Source: a virus. Taken from it: a DNA stretch of 37,044 nucleotides. Of this stretch, positions 6,765-15,503 are shown in pieces. The DNA is taken from the IMG/VR virus record IMGVR_UViG_3300027906_000060, positions 1-37,044 of that record; one strand, given 5' to 3'. Position numbers and translations under genes: made by a program. Numbering within the stretch: the first letter of the stretch is position 1; every line of letters starts with the position of its first letter. Under the pieces are notes generated by a model. The model was not told the DNA's origin, ran no database searches, and worked only from the letters and a program-made list of their open reading frames with translations.

Positions 6765-8354
6765 ATGGCTAAATTAGAAAAAAGTTCAATGACAACGGCA
6801 AATATACATTACACGGAGAATATAATTGCTGATGCTAAGTCTGGTGAATTAAAGATGCTGGATGGAACAGTACTTAAAGGTATAACTCATATAGAGACAC
6901 CATCACCAACCCCTAATGGAACTGCTAAATATCATAATATTACGACGATTAATTCTACAACACTAAGAATGGCATTCCAAACAATCCCAGCTCGTAAGTC
7001 CGCATTTTTCGTAAAGAAAGTAGGTACTAGTGTTACTTACCTAGGCAACATATTTGGAAAAAATGGTGTGGATAAGGACAGCATATTTGATAAGCGAGGT
7101 AAAGCTGGCAAAGCTGGTAAAGATGGTGCTTATCCAATGGGCAACCGTGGAGGGATAGCAGAAGGTGTGTATGCTGCTGCTATATTCTTAAGATTTACAG
7201 CCGATCAAAATAGTAGAGCTAAAACAATAAAAGAGGATGATCTAAAGAATTTTATATTTAGTAAGATGAATAAGAGCAACACAGGAGAAGTTAAAGGACA
7301 TGGTCCTAACCGAGATACAAATCTAAAAGATAATGTCTGTTTAACATATGGTCTTAAACTTAAAGATTGGAAATGTTTAGCAGATAAAAGACTGTGGCCT
7401 CATTGGAAAAACGAAAAGCATGTTAAAATAGATGGTTACAAGGAAATTAAAAAGACAGGGCATGACATGATTTCAGCAGCACTAAATTATGTAAATGGAA
7501 TTGCCTATCAGAAATCAGGACAACCAGATTCTGTTAGAGCTTGGGCACATACATTTTGGAATAATGGTGTTGTTAATGATGTTATTATAAATGCTGAAGG
7601 AGAAAAAGCACAAGACGAAACAAAAGTAGATATTAGAGTGAGTGCAAATAATCATGACGGAGATATGGTTGATGATATATTAAGAATCTCATTAAAGTAT
7701 GGTGGTGTTGGACAGTTTGGACAAATGTCTGGTGTAACTTGGGATATAACTGCAAATGTTTTTAAAGAGTGGTTTGGTTTTACAAATACCCAAATAGAAT
7801 ATGGAGAGGATGATTTTAATAGAGCTATTATAAGAGGCACAGGTAATAATAGTCATAAGTCAGATGCTGCAAATGCTATGTTTAAGATGTGGGAAGCACA
7901 AATACCTAAAATTGAAAAGAAAATACAGACAGAAGATGGCGTTAAAGCATTTTCACAAGCATTTTACAAGCATATATCACAAGGTAAGAAAGCAACAGAA
8001 TTTGAGGCTGGTGTTACACTTGTCGATGCTGTTAAAACAGGATCTAAAATTTACAATTTAGATAAACTAAAGGATATAGACTTTACTGGCCACGCTATTA
8101 AAGCAAAATGGGAGATACTTGAGCCTAGTTCTAGATCAGGTAAAGTATCTGGTTTTAGTCACATGCCAAAAGATTTGTGCCAAACCACAATCTCTGGCAT
8201 TATCGCTGGCAAGGAACAAGATATAGTTAGAATCCGTATTAAAAGAGGTGACAATAATAATAAAGGTCCTTATTATAGAACAATATTTGAAAAACAACAC
8301 GGATTAGACGAGCTAATATTAGAAGCAGAAAGAACTTGGGAAGCTGAACACTAA
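6765..8354 (+). CDS. Unknown phage protein, possible PD-(D/E)xK-like nuclease (529 aa)
   Basis: A 529-residue soluble protein not assigned to a named family. Two blocks look conserved: GNRGGIAEGVYAAAIFLRF around residues 126-144, and ILRISLKYGGVGQFGQMSG around 305-323. The second, a strand ending in S-L-K after an acidic VDDI and an earlier VDIRV, recalls the core of some restriction-type nucleases (D...xLK), but the acidic residue normally next to the lysine is missing, so this is tentative. The gene is one of only two on the plus strand and is led by late and sigma-70 promoters. It is joined to a NUMOD3 gene by a TAATG overlap. I suspect an acquired accessory cassette. Confidence 0.7.
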   Translation: MAKLEKSSMTTANIHYTENIIADAKSGELKMLDGTVLKGITHIETPSPTPNGTAKYHNITTINSTTLRMAFQTIPARKSAFFVKKVGTSVTYLGNIFGKNGVDKDSIFDKRGKAGKAGKDGAYPMGNRGGIAEGVYAAAIFLRFTADQNSRAKTIKEDDLKNFIFSKMNKSNTGEVKGHGPNRDTNLKDNVCLTYGLKLKDWKCLADKRLWPHWKNEKHVKIDGYKEIKKTGHDMISAALNYVNGIAYQKSGQPDSVRAWAHTFWNNGVVNDVIINAEGEKAQDETKVDIRVSANNHDGDMVDDILRISLKYGGVGQFGQMSGVTWDITANVFKEWFGFTNTQIEYGEDDFNRAIIRGTGNNSHKSDAANAMFKMWEAQIPKIEKKIQTEDGVKAFSQAFYKHISQGKKATEFEAGVTLVDAVKTGSKIYNLDKLKDIDFTGHAIKAKWEILEPSSRSGKVSGFSHMPKDLCQTTISGIIAGKEQDIVRIRIKRGDNNNKGPYYRTIFEKQHGLDELILEAERTWEAEH

Positions 8355-8887
8355 TGTCTAAAGCTTCGTTATTCTTTTTATTCAATCACAAAGACAGTCT
8401 ATATATCGTAGACAACAATCATGTACAAGATGTTCCAAAGCCTCGTGAATTGATTAGAAGGTTCTCTACTATTGAACAAATAAGAGAGCATGCACTACAT
8501 TTAGGAATACCTATTGCTAACGACACAGCACGAGAAAGAACCAAACACCACACACCTGAAGGATTAGAAAGAATAAGACAAGCAAAACTAGGCAACAATC
8601 ATCCAGCAGTTCGTAAAGGTCGTGGTCCAGAGTTTAGAGAGAAAGTATCTAAAACAATGACAGGTACAAGAGGTGGTGAAAATAATCCTATGTATGGCAG
8701 ACAACATAGTAAAGACACTCGTATAAAAATGTCTTATGCTTCTAACTTTAAAGAGAAAAGACGCTGGTGTGTATCACCTGAAGGTGTGACTACAACAATA
8801 CCTGTATCACAACCATTACCAGAAGGTTATCAATGGGGCAGGTTCTACGATCCTTATAAGCCTGATACTGAACCGTTTAAGTTATAG
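8354..8887 (+). CDS. NUMOD3-containing protein, homing-endonuclease-related (177 aa)
   Basis: A NUMOD3 signature is plain at about residues 114-128 (NNPMYGRQHSKDTRIKMS), with an earlier degenerate copy near LERIRQAKLGNNHP. These DNA-binding modules occur in phage GIY-YIG and HNH homing endonucleases. The C-terminal LPEGYQWGRF matches a tail seen in such proteins. No GIY-YIG or HNH catalytic core is visible in the first 60 residues, so it may be a DNA-binding remnant or use an unknown domain. It starts on the TAATG of the 529-aa gene. Its last 34 nt overlap the convergent SDR gene. Confidence 0.75.
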   Translation: MSKASLFFLFNHKDSLYIVDNNHVQDVPKPRELIRRFSTIEQIREHALHLGIPIANDTARERTKHHTPEGLERIRQAKLGNNHPAVRKGRGPEFREKVSKTMTGTRGGENNPMYGRQHSKDTRIKMSYASNFKEKRRWCVSPEGVTTTIPVSQPLPEGYQWGRFYDPYKPDTEPFKL

Positions 8888-9378
8888 ACTTTACTACTCT
8901 CAACACTATCTAACATTTTAACAATACAATTAGCAGTCGTTTGCCAATTACTTTTAACTAAATGTCCTGGCTCTACGCCAAAGTATATGTCTTTTTCTTT
9001 ATGTGCTAAATAGCGCATTATATGTAAATTTACACTCTTAAATGCAAAATAAGGGCTATATTGTGGCATAAAATGAGCACCTATGCCTTTACTAAGCATC
9101 CAACCTACCTTGGCATTAGGTAATAGTTCTATAGATCCTAATATATGTAGACATACTAGGCAATTCATCTCATAAGACTTATGATCAAACTCCTCAGGCA
9201 TATAGTGGTGATTAAAGAATACTAGATCATACTCTTTTAGTCTAGCATTGTATCCATGTTCTAAAGCAGGTAATACAAATCTAGGTATTACTTCAACTGT
9301 ATAATTATTTCGTTCTAGTTCTTCTCTTAACTCTACACCAAATCCTGAAGAGCATCCTGTTAATAAAGCGTTAGGCAT
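8854..9378 (-). CDS. Short-chain dehydrogenase/reductase (174 aa)
   Basis: The cofactor motif TGCSSGFG is at residues 7-14, an NHH replaces the usual NNAG, and the catalytic YFAFK (Tyr110, Lys114) is kept, followed by a PG turn (VEPGHLVKSN). This makes it a fuller SDR than the protein at 1077-1661, although at 174 residues it is shorter than the usual 250. The start at 9378 overlaps the radical SAM gene by 8 nt; the longer frame from 9453 would overlap more. Co-translation with the SPASM enzyme suggests a two-step modification. Substrate unknown. Confidence 0.8.
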   Translation of the reverse strand: MPNALLTGCSSGFGVELREELERNNYTVEVIPRFVLPALEHGYNARLKEYDLVFFNHHYMPEEFDHKSYEMNCLVCLHILGSIELLPNAKVGWMLSKGIGAHFMPQYSPYFAFKSVNLHIMRYLAHKEKDIYFGVEPGHLVKSNWQTTANCIVKMLDSVESSKVYNLNGSVSGL

Positions 9379-10477
9379 ATATCTTTTCCATTGTTTTACT
9401 TGGACCACAAGCATCATAACATTGTAGCATCGTGTTACTATCCCATTTGTCATACATCTCTTTAAAAGGATCGCCGTCTAATATCTCTTTTAATGACATG
9501 GTATGTAAATTATTATTTATATCTTTAAACACATCTCTTGCTTGTTGCTGGTGTACATAAGATACCGTTCTATTGTCGAGATACTTCTTCATTAAATGTC
9601 CGTAAAAACTACAAGGCCAGACTGTACCATCACAATTAATTCTAACTTCATAACCACCATCACCAAACAGATGATTAGCACTGCATGTTACACAACCTTC
9701 CTTCTTGTTGTACACTTGCTCTAATCTATCTCTCCACTTGTCATAACCTTCATCTTTTAATTGCTCTACAAATTTAGCAACACTCTCTTCTATCACTGGT
9801 ATCTTTCTATCATCTGCTGGTTGTATATAATATTCTACATTATAATCCTTATCCCTAGCAGGCATAGGGCCACCTTCAAAGCCATTAGGATTCTTAAATA
9901 CTATCTTAAAACCTAACTCATCTGCTAACGCTCTTGCCTCAGCATACTGGTGTTCATTATGTTTGAACTTTAAATAGTCCCATTCTGCTTTAGCTCCTGT
10001 CTTACTGTAAGTTCTCATATTGCTTACAAGTTTATCCCACTTAACATTTCGTCTGTATATGTGATTAGTATCTTCTAAGCCATCAACAGAAAATATTACA
10101 TAACTTCTACTGTTCATAGACATACCTAAGTCATGCCAGAACTTTGTAGTCTTCATACCACCGTTGGTATGTATTTTAATTATAGGTGAATGTGTTGTTG
10201 TTTTGTTTATATAATCCATGATAGGAATTATATCTGGTGCAGTACAAGGATCGCCAAAGTCTCCTGCAAATGTCCAGAAGTTTATTTGCCTTACAAAGCA
10301 TATAGGGAAGTCGTTCTTGAATCGTTCTAAGGAATATGATTCCTCTGTGATATTAGGATTTAGATTAGGACTAAAATTATTATACCTTGGGCACCAAGGA
10401 CAAATAGAATTACAAAGAGTAGATACTTCTAAATGTACGCTCTTTATGTTTTCGTATTTCCAATATTTATTTGGCAC
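9371..10477 (-). CDS. SPASM-type radical SAM enzyme (368 aa)
   Basis: Cys22, Cys26 and Cys29 form the CxxxCxxC cluster motif in LCNSICPWC. The C-terminal third has further cysteines (GCVTCSAN, then INCDGTVWPCSF, then QCYDACGP) in the pattern of a SPASM or twitch domain that holds auxiliary iron-sulfur clusters. Such enzymes often modify peptides or act in cofactor synthesis. It begins with GTG at 10475-10477, overlapping the DUF6433-like gene by 11 nt. No precursor peptide gene is obvious next to it. It is more distant from the two B12-type paralogs than they are from each other. Confidence 0.88.
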   Translation of the reverse strand: MPNKYWKYENIKSVHLEVSTLCNSICPWCPRYNNFSPNLNPNITEESYSLERFKNDFPICFVRQINFWTFAGDFGDPCTAPDIIPIMDYINKTTTHSPIIKIHTNGGMKTTKFWHDLGMSMNSRSYVIFSVDGLEDTNHIYRRNVKWDKLVSNMRTYSKTGAKAEWDYLKFKHNEHQYAEARALADELGFKIVFKNPNGFEGGPMPARDKDYNVEYYIQPADDRKIPVIEESVAKFVEQLKDEGYDKWRDRLEQVYNKKEGCVTCSANHLFGDGGYEVRINCDGTVWPCSFYGHLMKKYLDNRTVSYVHQQQARDVFKDINNNLHTMSLKEILDGDPFKEMYDKWDSNTMLQCYDACGPSKTMEKIYA

Positions 10478-10967
10478 TCTTCTTGACAGCCTTCTTCCTT
10501 TTCTTCTTAGGTTTTACATATTCAGTAATACCTAAGTCAGGTAAGATCGCTTCAAGTTTAGGATACAAGTTTAAAAGTTCTACATCTTTAACAGCTGTCA
10601 TAAACTCTGCTTCTTTATGATGTATTCCTTCCATAATAGACATCCAATTCATTTCCTGTTTCCAGGCTGGCAAGTTCTTCATATTACTCTGAGGATCTGT
10701 AAATGCTTTTATCCTTCTAAACTCTAATGTAATAGTTGTTTCACCCATGCCTTCAGGTATATCATCTTTAATCTTAGATGCTTCAGGTAGTCCTGCAGGT
10801 AACCCCCAGTCTACTTCTTCAGCGCCAACGCCCCACCTTGTAAGTGGGACAATGGTTTGATTCTTAGATGCAATAGTTTTTAGTCGTTCTACTTGATCTT
10901 TCTTAGGTGCTTCGAACACCCAGTCAAAAGCCTCGTTTAATTGTCTAAACTTTGTAGGCTCTACCAT
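10467..10967 (-). CDS. DUF6433-like phage protein (166 aa)
   Basis: The MNWMSIMEGIHHKEAEFM helix, followed by a short KDVELL stretch and a basic end rich in Lys, resembles DUF6433 proteins of marine T4-like phages. Those contain a similar LEGLH-x-EA motif. Function is not known. I prefer the ATG at 10967, which has GGAG six bases upstream, over the ATG at 10979, which has no ribosome site. The basic tail (KKKRKKAVKKS) could bind nucleic acid. It leads directly into the SPASM enzyme gene. Confidence 0.65.
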   Translation of the reverse strand: MVEPTKFRQLNEAFDWVFEAPKKDQVERLKTIASKNQTIVPLTRWGVGAEEVDWGLPAGLPEASKIKDDIPEGMGETTITLEFRRIKAFTDPQSNMKNLPAWKQEMNWMSIMEGIHHKEAEFMTAVKDVELLNLYPKLEAILPDLGITEYVKPKKKRKKAVKKSAK

Positions 10968-10981
10968 TGTCTTCTCCATAG

Positions 10982-11572
10982 TTAAAAATTATATGCTAGA
11001 CTTATAACCGCTTCAGATCCTAAGTCATCTCTGCCTTCACCATAAATAGCTGCTAATGTGTAACTACCTATGTCCTTACTTATATTTATACCATAAAAGT
11101 CAATAGGGTCTTGCCAAAAGACTGACACGGATACCATTTCAATAGGCAAAGCATAACTATACTCTGCGAAATGGTTATCATCGTTGTCTAAGTCTTCCCA
11201 ATAATATGCTGAGAAACCTCTAAATGTTCCACCAACATACCACTCTTCCAATTGATTTCCTGGCTCGTTGTTAAAGTTATATTGAATAACACCGACATCA
11301 ATAGATAATTCATCGTTAATATCATGTGAATATCCTGTATAGACATCCCACTCATAGTCTGATTTATCTCCATAATCTACTTCTGATACCCATGCTCCTG
11401 AATACCAACCGTTATGTTCTGCTTCTACTCCTGCTGATATAGCACTACTGCCTTTTTGACTAGTGCCTCTCCACAAATAGTCAGAACCTACTGTGATACC
11501 ACCTGATACATCAAGTGATTGTGCGTAAAATGGTGCTACTATTAATGTAGCTAGTATTAAAAATTTTTTCAT
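10982..11572 (-). CDS. Gcw_chp/TorF-type putative outer-membrane porin (196 aa)
   Basis: A signal peptide (MKKFLILATLIVAPFYAQS) precedes a beta-rich mature part starting ISAGVEAEHNGWYSGAWVS-like strands, with VGSDYLWRGTSQ and a final aromatic SLAYNF typical of an outer-membrane barrel. This matches the TorF/Gcw_chp family, which is also seen in marine phages. The start at 11572 is chosen because AAGGAAG precedes it. It would sit in the host outer membrane; receptor masking or nutrient uptake during infection are possible roles, both inference. It follows the RNase H gene by 16 nt. Confidence 0.82.
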   Translation of the reverse strand: MKKFLILATLIVAPFYAQSLDVSGGITVGSDYLWRGTSQKGSSAISAGVEAEHNGWYSGAWVSEVDYGDKSDYEWDVYTGYSHDINDELSIDVGVIQYNFNNEPGNQLEEWYVGGTFRGFSAYYWEDLDNDDNHFAEYSYALPIEMVSVSVFWQDPIDFYGINISKDIGSYTLAAIYGEGRDDLGSEAVISLAYNF

Positions 11573-11588
11573 TTGCTTCCTTATGTTG

Positions 11589-12476
11589 TTAAAACTCATC
11601 AATAACATCAATCATATGTTTCATTTTGTTCTTGATAAAGTAGTCCAACAGGTGACTCTTGTCTTTATTAGTCTGTGAACTGTAACTATTTATAATTGCA
11701 TCTTTAATGTCGTCAGGAGTTTTGGTTAAATCTACAAGTTGTGAATTACGGACATAGCCTGATGCCATATCTCCTGTTACCCAATCTTCTGGTTTTTGTT
11801 TAACCCACTTCTCTACCTGTGCCTTACGAATAGGTTTTTGTCGTTTACCTTCTACGAAACAATCATCAGGAGATAACATATTAGGAACACCATCACCTTT
11901 ATCTCCTCTGATAATATGTTCCATTAGAACTTCATGTGCTGGTACTTTAATCTTAACCCATTTCTTTTGTGCAGGTGCCCATTGTTTTACATTACTATAT
12001 TTCTGTAACTGCTGGAAGTCATGATCTCCTGATACAATAAGAAAAGGATCAGGAGTTATATCACCAAACAATGGAGACTCTTCACCTATTGTCTGACTAT
12101 ACTCTGCTAATGTTCCTATAACATCATCTGCCTCTGCACCGTCAACATTAATAACAGGATAAGGAAACACCTCATCTAGTTCTTCTCTAACAATATTAAG
12201 AGCATCAAATATAGTATTCCAATCCATACCACTAGACTCTCTGGTAGCTTTCCTACCTGCTTTGTAATAAGGAAATACTTCTCGTCTCCAATACTTCCTG
12301 TTATCACATGCAATAATTAACTCACCAAACTCTTCTTTATGTTTCTTATTATAAGATCTAATGGTGTTCAATATCATATGTCTAAGTAATGGCAAGTTAA
12401 CATCTATATCTGTCCTGCCTCGAATCTCTGCCATGAAGGCACCAATAGCTACCTGATTATAATCTATGACTATCAT
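11589..12476 (-). CDS. rnh: T4-type RNase H, 5'-3' exonuclease (295 aa)
   Basis: This FEN-family nuclease removes RNA primers from lagging strands. The acidic active-site residues are visible as VIDYN at the N-terminus, the arch region RKYWRREVFPYYKAGRK, GAEADDVIG, SGDHDFQQL, and GDKGDGVPN of the helix-hairpin-helix region. At 295 residues it fits T4 RNase H (305). It is coupled by TAATG to the preceding conserved gene. A role in phage DNA replication is well supported, and it pairs with the gp61-type primase at 20614. Confidence 0.92.
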   Translation of the reverse strand: MIVIDYNQVAIGAFMAEIRGRTDIDVNLPLLRHMILNTIRSYNKKHKEEFGELIIACDNRKYWRREVFPYYKAGRKATRESSGMDWNTIFDALNIVREELDEVFPYPVINVDGAEADDVIGTLAEYSQTIGEESPLFGDITPDPFLIVSGDHDFQQLQKYSNVKQWAPAQKKWVKIKVPAHEVLMEHIIRGDKGDGVPNMLSPDDCFVEGKRQKPIRKAQVEKWVKQKPEDWVTGDMASGYVRNSQLVDLTKTPDDIKDAIINSYSSQTNKDKSHLLDYFIKNKMKHMIDVIDEF

Positions 12477-13591
12477 TATTGTACCTTCAATAATAACATG
12501 TTAGGATTGATACGAGTCTTAACTTTCATTTGTTTACCTCGTATTTTACCTACCACATCATGTATTGCCTTTCTAGATTTAGACATTATTAACTTGAGCT
12601 GTTCATCTGGCTTACGCAAAGTCTTTTCATATGATAAGCCTTCATCATAACCTGTAACAGATGTGCCTTTAACACCTAGTCCACCATCACCCTTAGACTT
12701 ATATAGCCCTAGTCTACGGCGTTTCGTGTCATATACCCACACCTCACTACTACCTAGGATATCTACAGGGTTAATAGATGCTATGTTTAAGTCCTTATCT
12801 GCTTGTAAATGTCTTAATCGTGCTACTATCTTACGAGGATCTTGTGGCTTCTTACGCCTAACAACCTTAGTTTCCTTCATAGTTAGCAGTTGCATGTTAG
12901 CATCTTCTAAATAGTCAACGATCTTTTTAGTTTGTGGTCTGGATACATGACTATAACCTTCCACTAACTGTTCGTCCCAATCATCTCTATCTTTAATCTT
13001 ACGAACTCTTACTAATTCCTTAAACTCATCTAGAATACTAGATATTTCTTCGTAAGCTTCTGATGCCTCTTCCTTCTTTAGTGGTAGGGATTTAAGTAAC
13101 CCTTCTACATTTGAAGACTTCTTGCCATCACATAATGCCTGTACTGATAGTTCAACAGCATCTAGGAACATAGGTAGTTCCTGTCTAATAACTTTAGGTT
13201 TGATCTTAACAACCTTTTTAGCTGCTTTCTTTTCAGCTATAGCTTCGTTGCCTTTCTCAATAAGTTCAGGTAGTTTGTTATCAATCCAAGTTCTAACTTG
13301 AACTGGCATCCATCCTACCTTGTTCTGAAAGAAGGCATACTGGCCTATTGTTAAGTATCGCCAGTCAGGACAACCAAGCACAGATGTCTGTGTCTTTTTA
13401 TCCCAGCCAGAATGTTTCTTAACCCATTCCCGAAACTCTTTGTAAGTTTCTTTGTTTGCTATTTCCTGGTGTATCCAGTATCCTGTATCTTTAAAAGCTT
13501 TATATCGCTCTTCCTCATCGTTAAGTAGGCTGAGTGCAGCCCAGTTAGGTTCAGCCATGAGGTACTGAGTTCGTTTTTTCGTTCGTGCCAT
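12476..13591 (-). CDS. Conserved marine T4-like phage protein (371 aa)
   Basis: A lysine- and arginine-rich soluble protein of 371 residues, with no named domain that I recognise. The opening (MARTKKRTQYLMAEPNW) resembles proteins common in T4-like cyanophages, where they lie beside replication genes, as here beside rnh. The basic central part with long helices (EASEAYEEISSILDEF) hints at nucleic-acid or protein binding. AAAGGAG precedes the ATG. It is the first gene after the sigma-70 promoter at 13622-13650, so expression is likely early. Confidence 0.75.
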   Translation of the reverse strand: MARTKKRTQYLMAEPNWAALSLLNDEEERYKAFKDTGYWIHQEIANKETYKEFREWVKKHSGWDKKTQTSVLGCPDWRYLTIGQYAFFQNKVGWMPVQVRTWIDNKLPELIEKGNEAIAEKKAAKKVVKIKPKVIRQELPMFLDAVELSVQALCDGKKSSNVEGLLKSLPLKKEEASEAYEEISSILDEFKELVRVRKIKDRDDWDEQLVEGYSHVSRPQTKKIVDYLEDANMQLLTMKETKVVRRKKPQDPRKIVARLRHLQADKDLNIASINPVDILGSSEVWVYDTKRRRLGLYKSKGDGGLGVKGTSVTGYDEGLSYEKTLRKPDEQLKLIMSKSRKAIHDVVGKIRGKQMKVKTRINPNMLLLKVQ

Positions 13592-13621
13592 GAAAGGACT
13601 CCTTTATTAATCATACTACTA

Positions 13622-13650
13622 ATTATAAGCGCAGTACAACCTAGAGTCAA
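13622..13650 (-). promoter_or_regulatory. Sigma-70 promoter upstream of the 371-aa gene and rnh
   Basis: TTGACT (13645-13650) and a consensus TATAAT (13622-13627) with a 17-bp spacer on the minus strand. The -35 lies inside the inverted repeat CTAGAGT-attg-ACTCTAG (13641-13658), a plausible operator. GGTCCT lies about 8 nt farther upstream. Confidence 0.85.
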
Positions 13651-13669
13651 TACTCTAGAGGACCATTTC

Positions 13670-14002
13670 TTATGATTTGTCTTCTGTGAATGTAGAAACT
13701 TGCTCTTTAGGTGTGTTTGTAGGACCTAAAGATGTAAACCTTATAACACTATCATATCTAAGTGATCGCCAGCCTTCTTTCTCTGTGTCCCATACTACTA
13801 ACAAACCTGGATTAGAATTAGACTCTTCTCCTGCGTATCCTTCTGGTAGAAGGTGTGCTTGTAGTGTACACTTCATCTCTCTGATACTTCCGTCTACTTT
13901 CTGAAAAGTAAATTGTCCGTGATTATATCTAAGAAACTCTTCTGTTTCTCTTCTATAGTCATCATCGTTTCGTCTTGGTTCAAACTCTATTACATTAGGC
14001 AT
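13670..14002 (-). CDS. Small SH3-like (DUF2693/WYL_2-like) protein (110 aa)
   Basis: The middle (TFQKVDGSIREMKCTLQAHLLPE) followed by VVWDTEKEGWRSLRYDSVIRF fits the pattern of phage proteins grouped as WYL_2 or DUF2693, small Sm-like SH3 beta-barrels. They may bind nucleic acid or another protein; no activity is established. AAGGAGG lies upstream, and the gene overlaps the end of the coiled-coil gene by 8 nt. The end is 20 nt before the -35 of the next sigma-70 promoter. Confidence 0.6.
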   Translation of the reverse strand: MPNVIEFEPRRNDDDYRRETEEFLRYNHGQFTFQKVDGSIREMKCTLQAHLLPEGYAGEESNSNPGLLVVWDTEKEGWRSLRYDSVIRFTSLGPTNTPKEQVSTFTEDKS

Positions 14003-15503
14003 TTTTGCCTCCTTTTTTCTTATCTATTAACCATTGTAAGTCTACTTCCTTCTTCGGGTCCATTTTAGACTCACTCCCATATTTTTTCTCAACCCATTCT
14101 TCAACATGTTCTTCTATTTCAACAGGCTCTCCCTGCATCATAGGTCCTTGCATTGTAGCGTCAGGCGGTAGTTCTATGTCAATATGTACATCATCAGTTA
14201 TACCTTCTAATCTATCTTCTAGTTTAAAGTATAAATCAGTTTTACCTGATGACATACTAGCCCACGAGCCTTCCTCAGGAGCGTCAACAGTTTCCATCTC
14301 TGGATTTTCTTCAACGAAATCTACCTCACTAGGCATACTCATTGCTGTTATTCTACCGCCCCGTCTTTCCTTAAAACTTAAATTAGCTGCTATAACTAAT
14401 ATAATCGCTAAAGGATCAAAAACAAATATAAGTAGCATTATAACAATTTGTACGGCAGAATCAACTGCTGCTGTACCAGAACTGCCATAAAGTAATTGTG
14501 CTATATATTTGACTGGTCCTACTTCATTGTCTAATTGTCTGACAATAGCTCTCTTCTCAAATAATGTTTCGTTATATCCTTCTATTGTTATATAAACTGT
14601 ATCTATTTGAGCCTGTAGATCGTCTATTGCTATATCTCTACCTGTTTGTGCTGAACTCTCATTATCTCTTAATCTGTTTATTTCAGCATTAGCATTGTCT
14701 ATTGTTTCTTGTGTATCTGCTCTGTATTGTGATATCTGATTACGATAACCGGCAATTTGTGTCTCTGCATAATCTCGTAACTCTTTCATTTTAAGATCTA
14801 TTTCATTACGCTCTGCTTGTTGCTGTTCCCTAACTTCTAATCCTTTTGCCACATTATCTGTACGACTAAAGGCATTTCCAGTAGTACCTTGGGTCGTATA
14901 AGATGCTACTATAGCGTCTAAACCGTCAAGTTTTGACTGTTCTATCGCCAAATCTGAGTCTAATGAGGCTCTAATCTTATCAATTTGTTCCTCGGCGTAG
15001 TCTATGTCACCCTGTATCCTATCCCATGCTGTATCTCTAATCTCTTCCTGCTGACGAATAGAATCAGTAACATCTAAAACTCCACCGTCATCTATTCTTG
15101 TTATCCTATCTTCTAATGCTGATATTTTACTTTGTTCTCTTAATACTAATTCTTCTAGTCTAGTTACTTGTGCACCAGCATCTCCAGCACTTGCTGCTTG
15201 GTCCATGTGTGCTTTACTTAGGAATCCAAATATACCTATAGATGTAATTAGTGATAAAACTACAACAGCAGTAATCATATATGCTTTCATCATGAACGCT
15301 ATTCGTTCCCAATATTGATATACCCATGATGCTGTTACTAGTTTAGCAATCTCTAATACAATACCCATTGCAAGTATGGACATGGGTAGAGCAGAAAATA
15401 TTGCTATAAGTCCTACAATAGAAAAGTATGCAGCTACTGCTGATACTGCCAATGCAGAGAATAATGTCATTACAATAAATGATAAATTACTTTGCTTAAA
15501 CAT
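13995..15503 (-). CDS. Membrane protein with long coiled coil (502 aa)
   Basis: Three hydrophobic segments sit in the first 100 residues, then a long polar helical region (about residues 105-345) rich in heptad-like EEL, QQEEIRD and EINRLRD stretches, then a fourth and possibly fifth hydrophobic segment near IMLLIFVFDPLAIILVI. The last 110 residues are acidic and probably disordered. Similar proteins occur in marine T4-like phages with the same FDPLA motif, but I cannot name a function. It overlaps the GIY-YIG gene by 8 nt. It may span or deform the inner membrane. Confidence 0.7.
   Translation of the reverse strand: MFKQSNLSFIVMTLFSALAVSAVAAYFSIVGLIAIFSALPMSILAMGIVLEIAKLVTASWVYQYWERIAFMMKAYMITAVVVLSLITSIGIFGFLSKAHMDQAASAGDAGAQVTRLEELVLREQSKISALEDRITRIDDGGVLDVTDSIRQQEEIRDTAWDRIQGDIDYAEEQIDKIRASLDSDLAIEQSKLDGLDAIVASYTTQGTTGNAFSRTDNVAKGLEVREQQQAERNEIDLKMKELRDYAETQIAGYRNQISQYRADTQETIDNANAEINRLRDNESSAQTGRDIAIDDLQAQIDTVYITIEGYNETLFEKRAIVRQLDNEVGPVKYIAQLLYGSSGTAAVDSAVQIVIMLLIFVFDPLAIILVIAANLSFKERRGGRITAMSMPSEVDFVEENPEMETVDAPEEGSWASMSSGKTDLYFKLEDRLEGITDDVHIDIELPPDATMQGPMMQGEPVEIEEHVEEWVEKKYGSESKMDPKKEVDLQWLIDKKKGGKNA

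Noticed and set aside
9371-10477. Reading the SPASM enzyme as QueE to complete a deazaguanine pathway with QueC
   Set aside because: QueE is shorter and lacks the extra C-terminal cysteines; this protein has SPASM-type cysteine clusters and an SDR partner.
13995-14490. 161-codon plus-strand frame opposite the coiled-coil gene
   Set aside because: Shadow of the minus-strand gene; no promoter or ribosome site on the plus strand.
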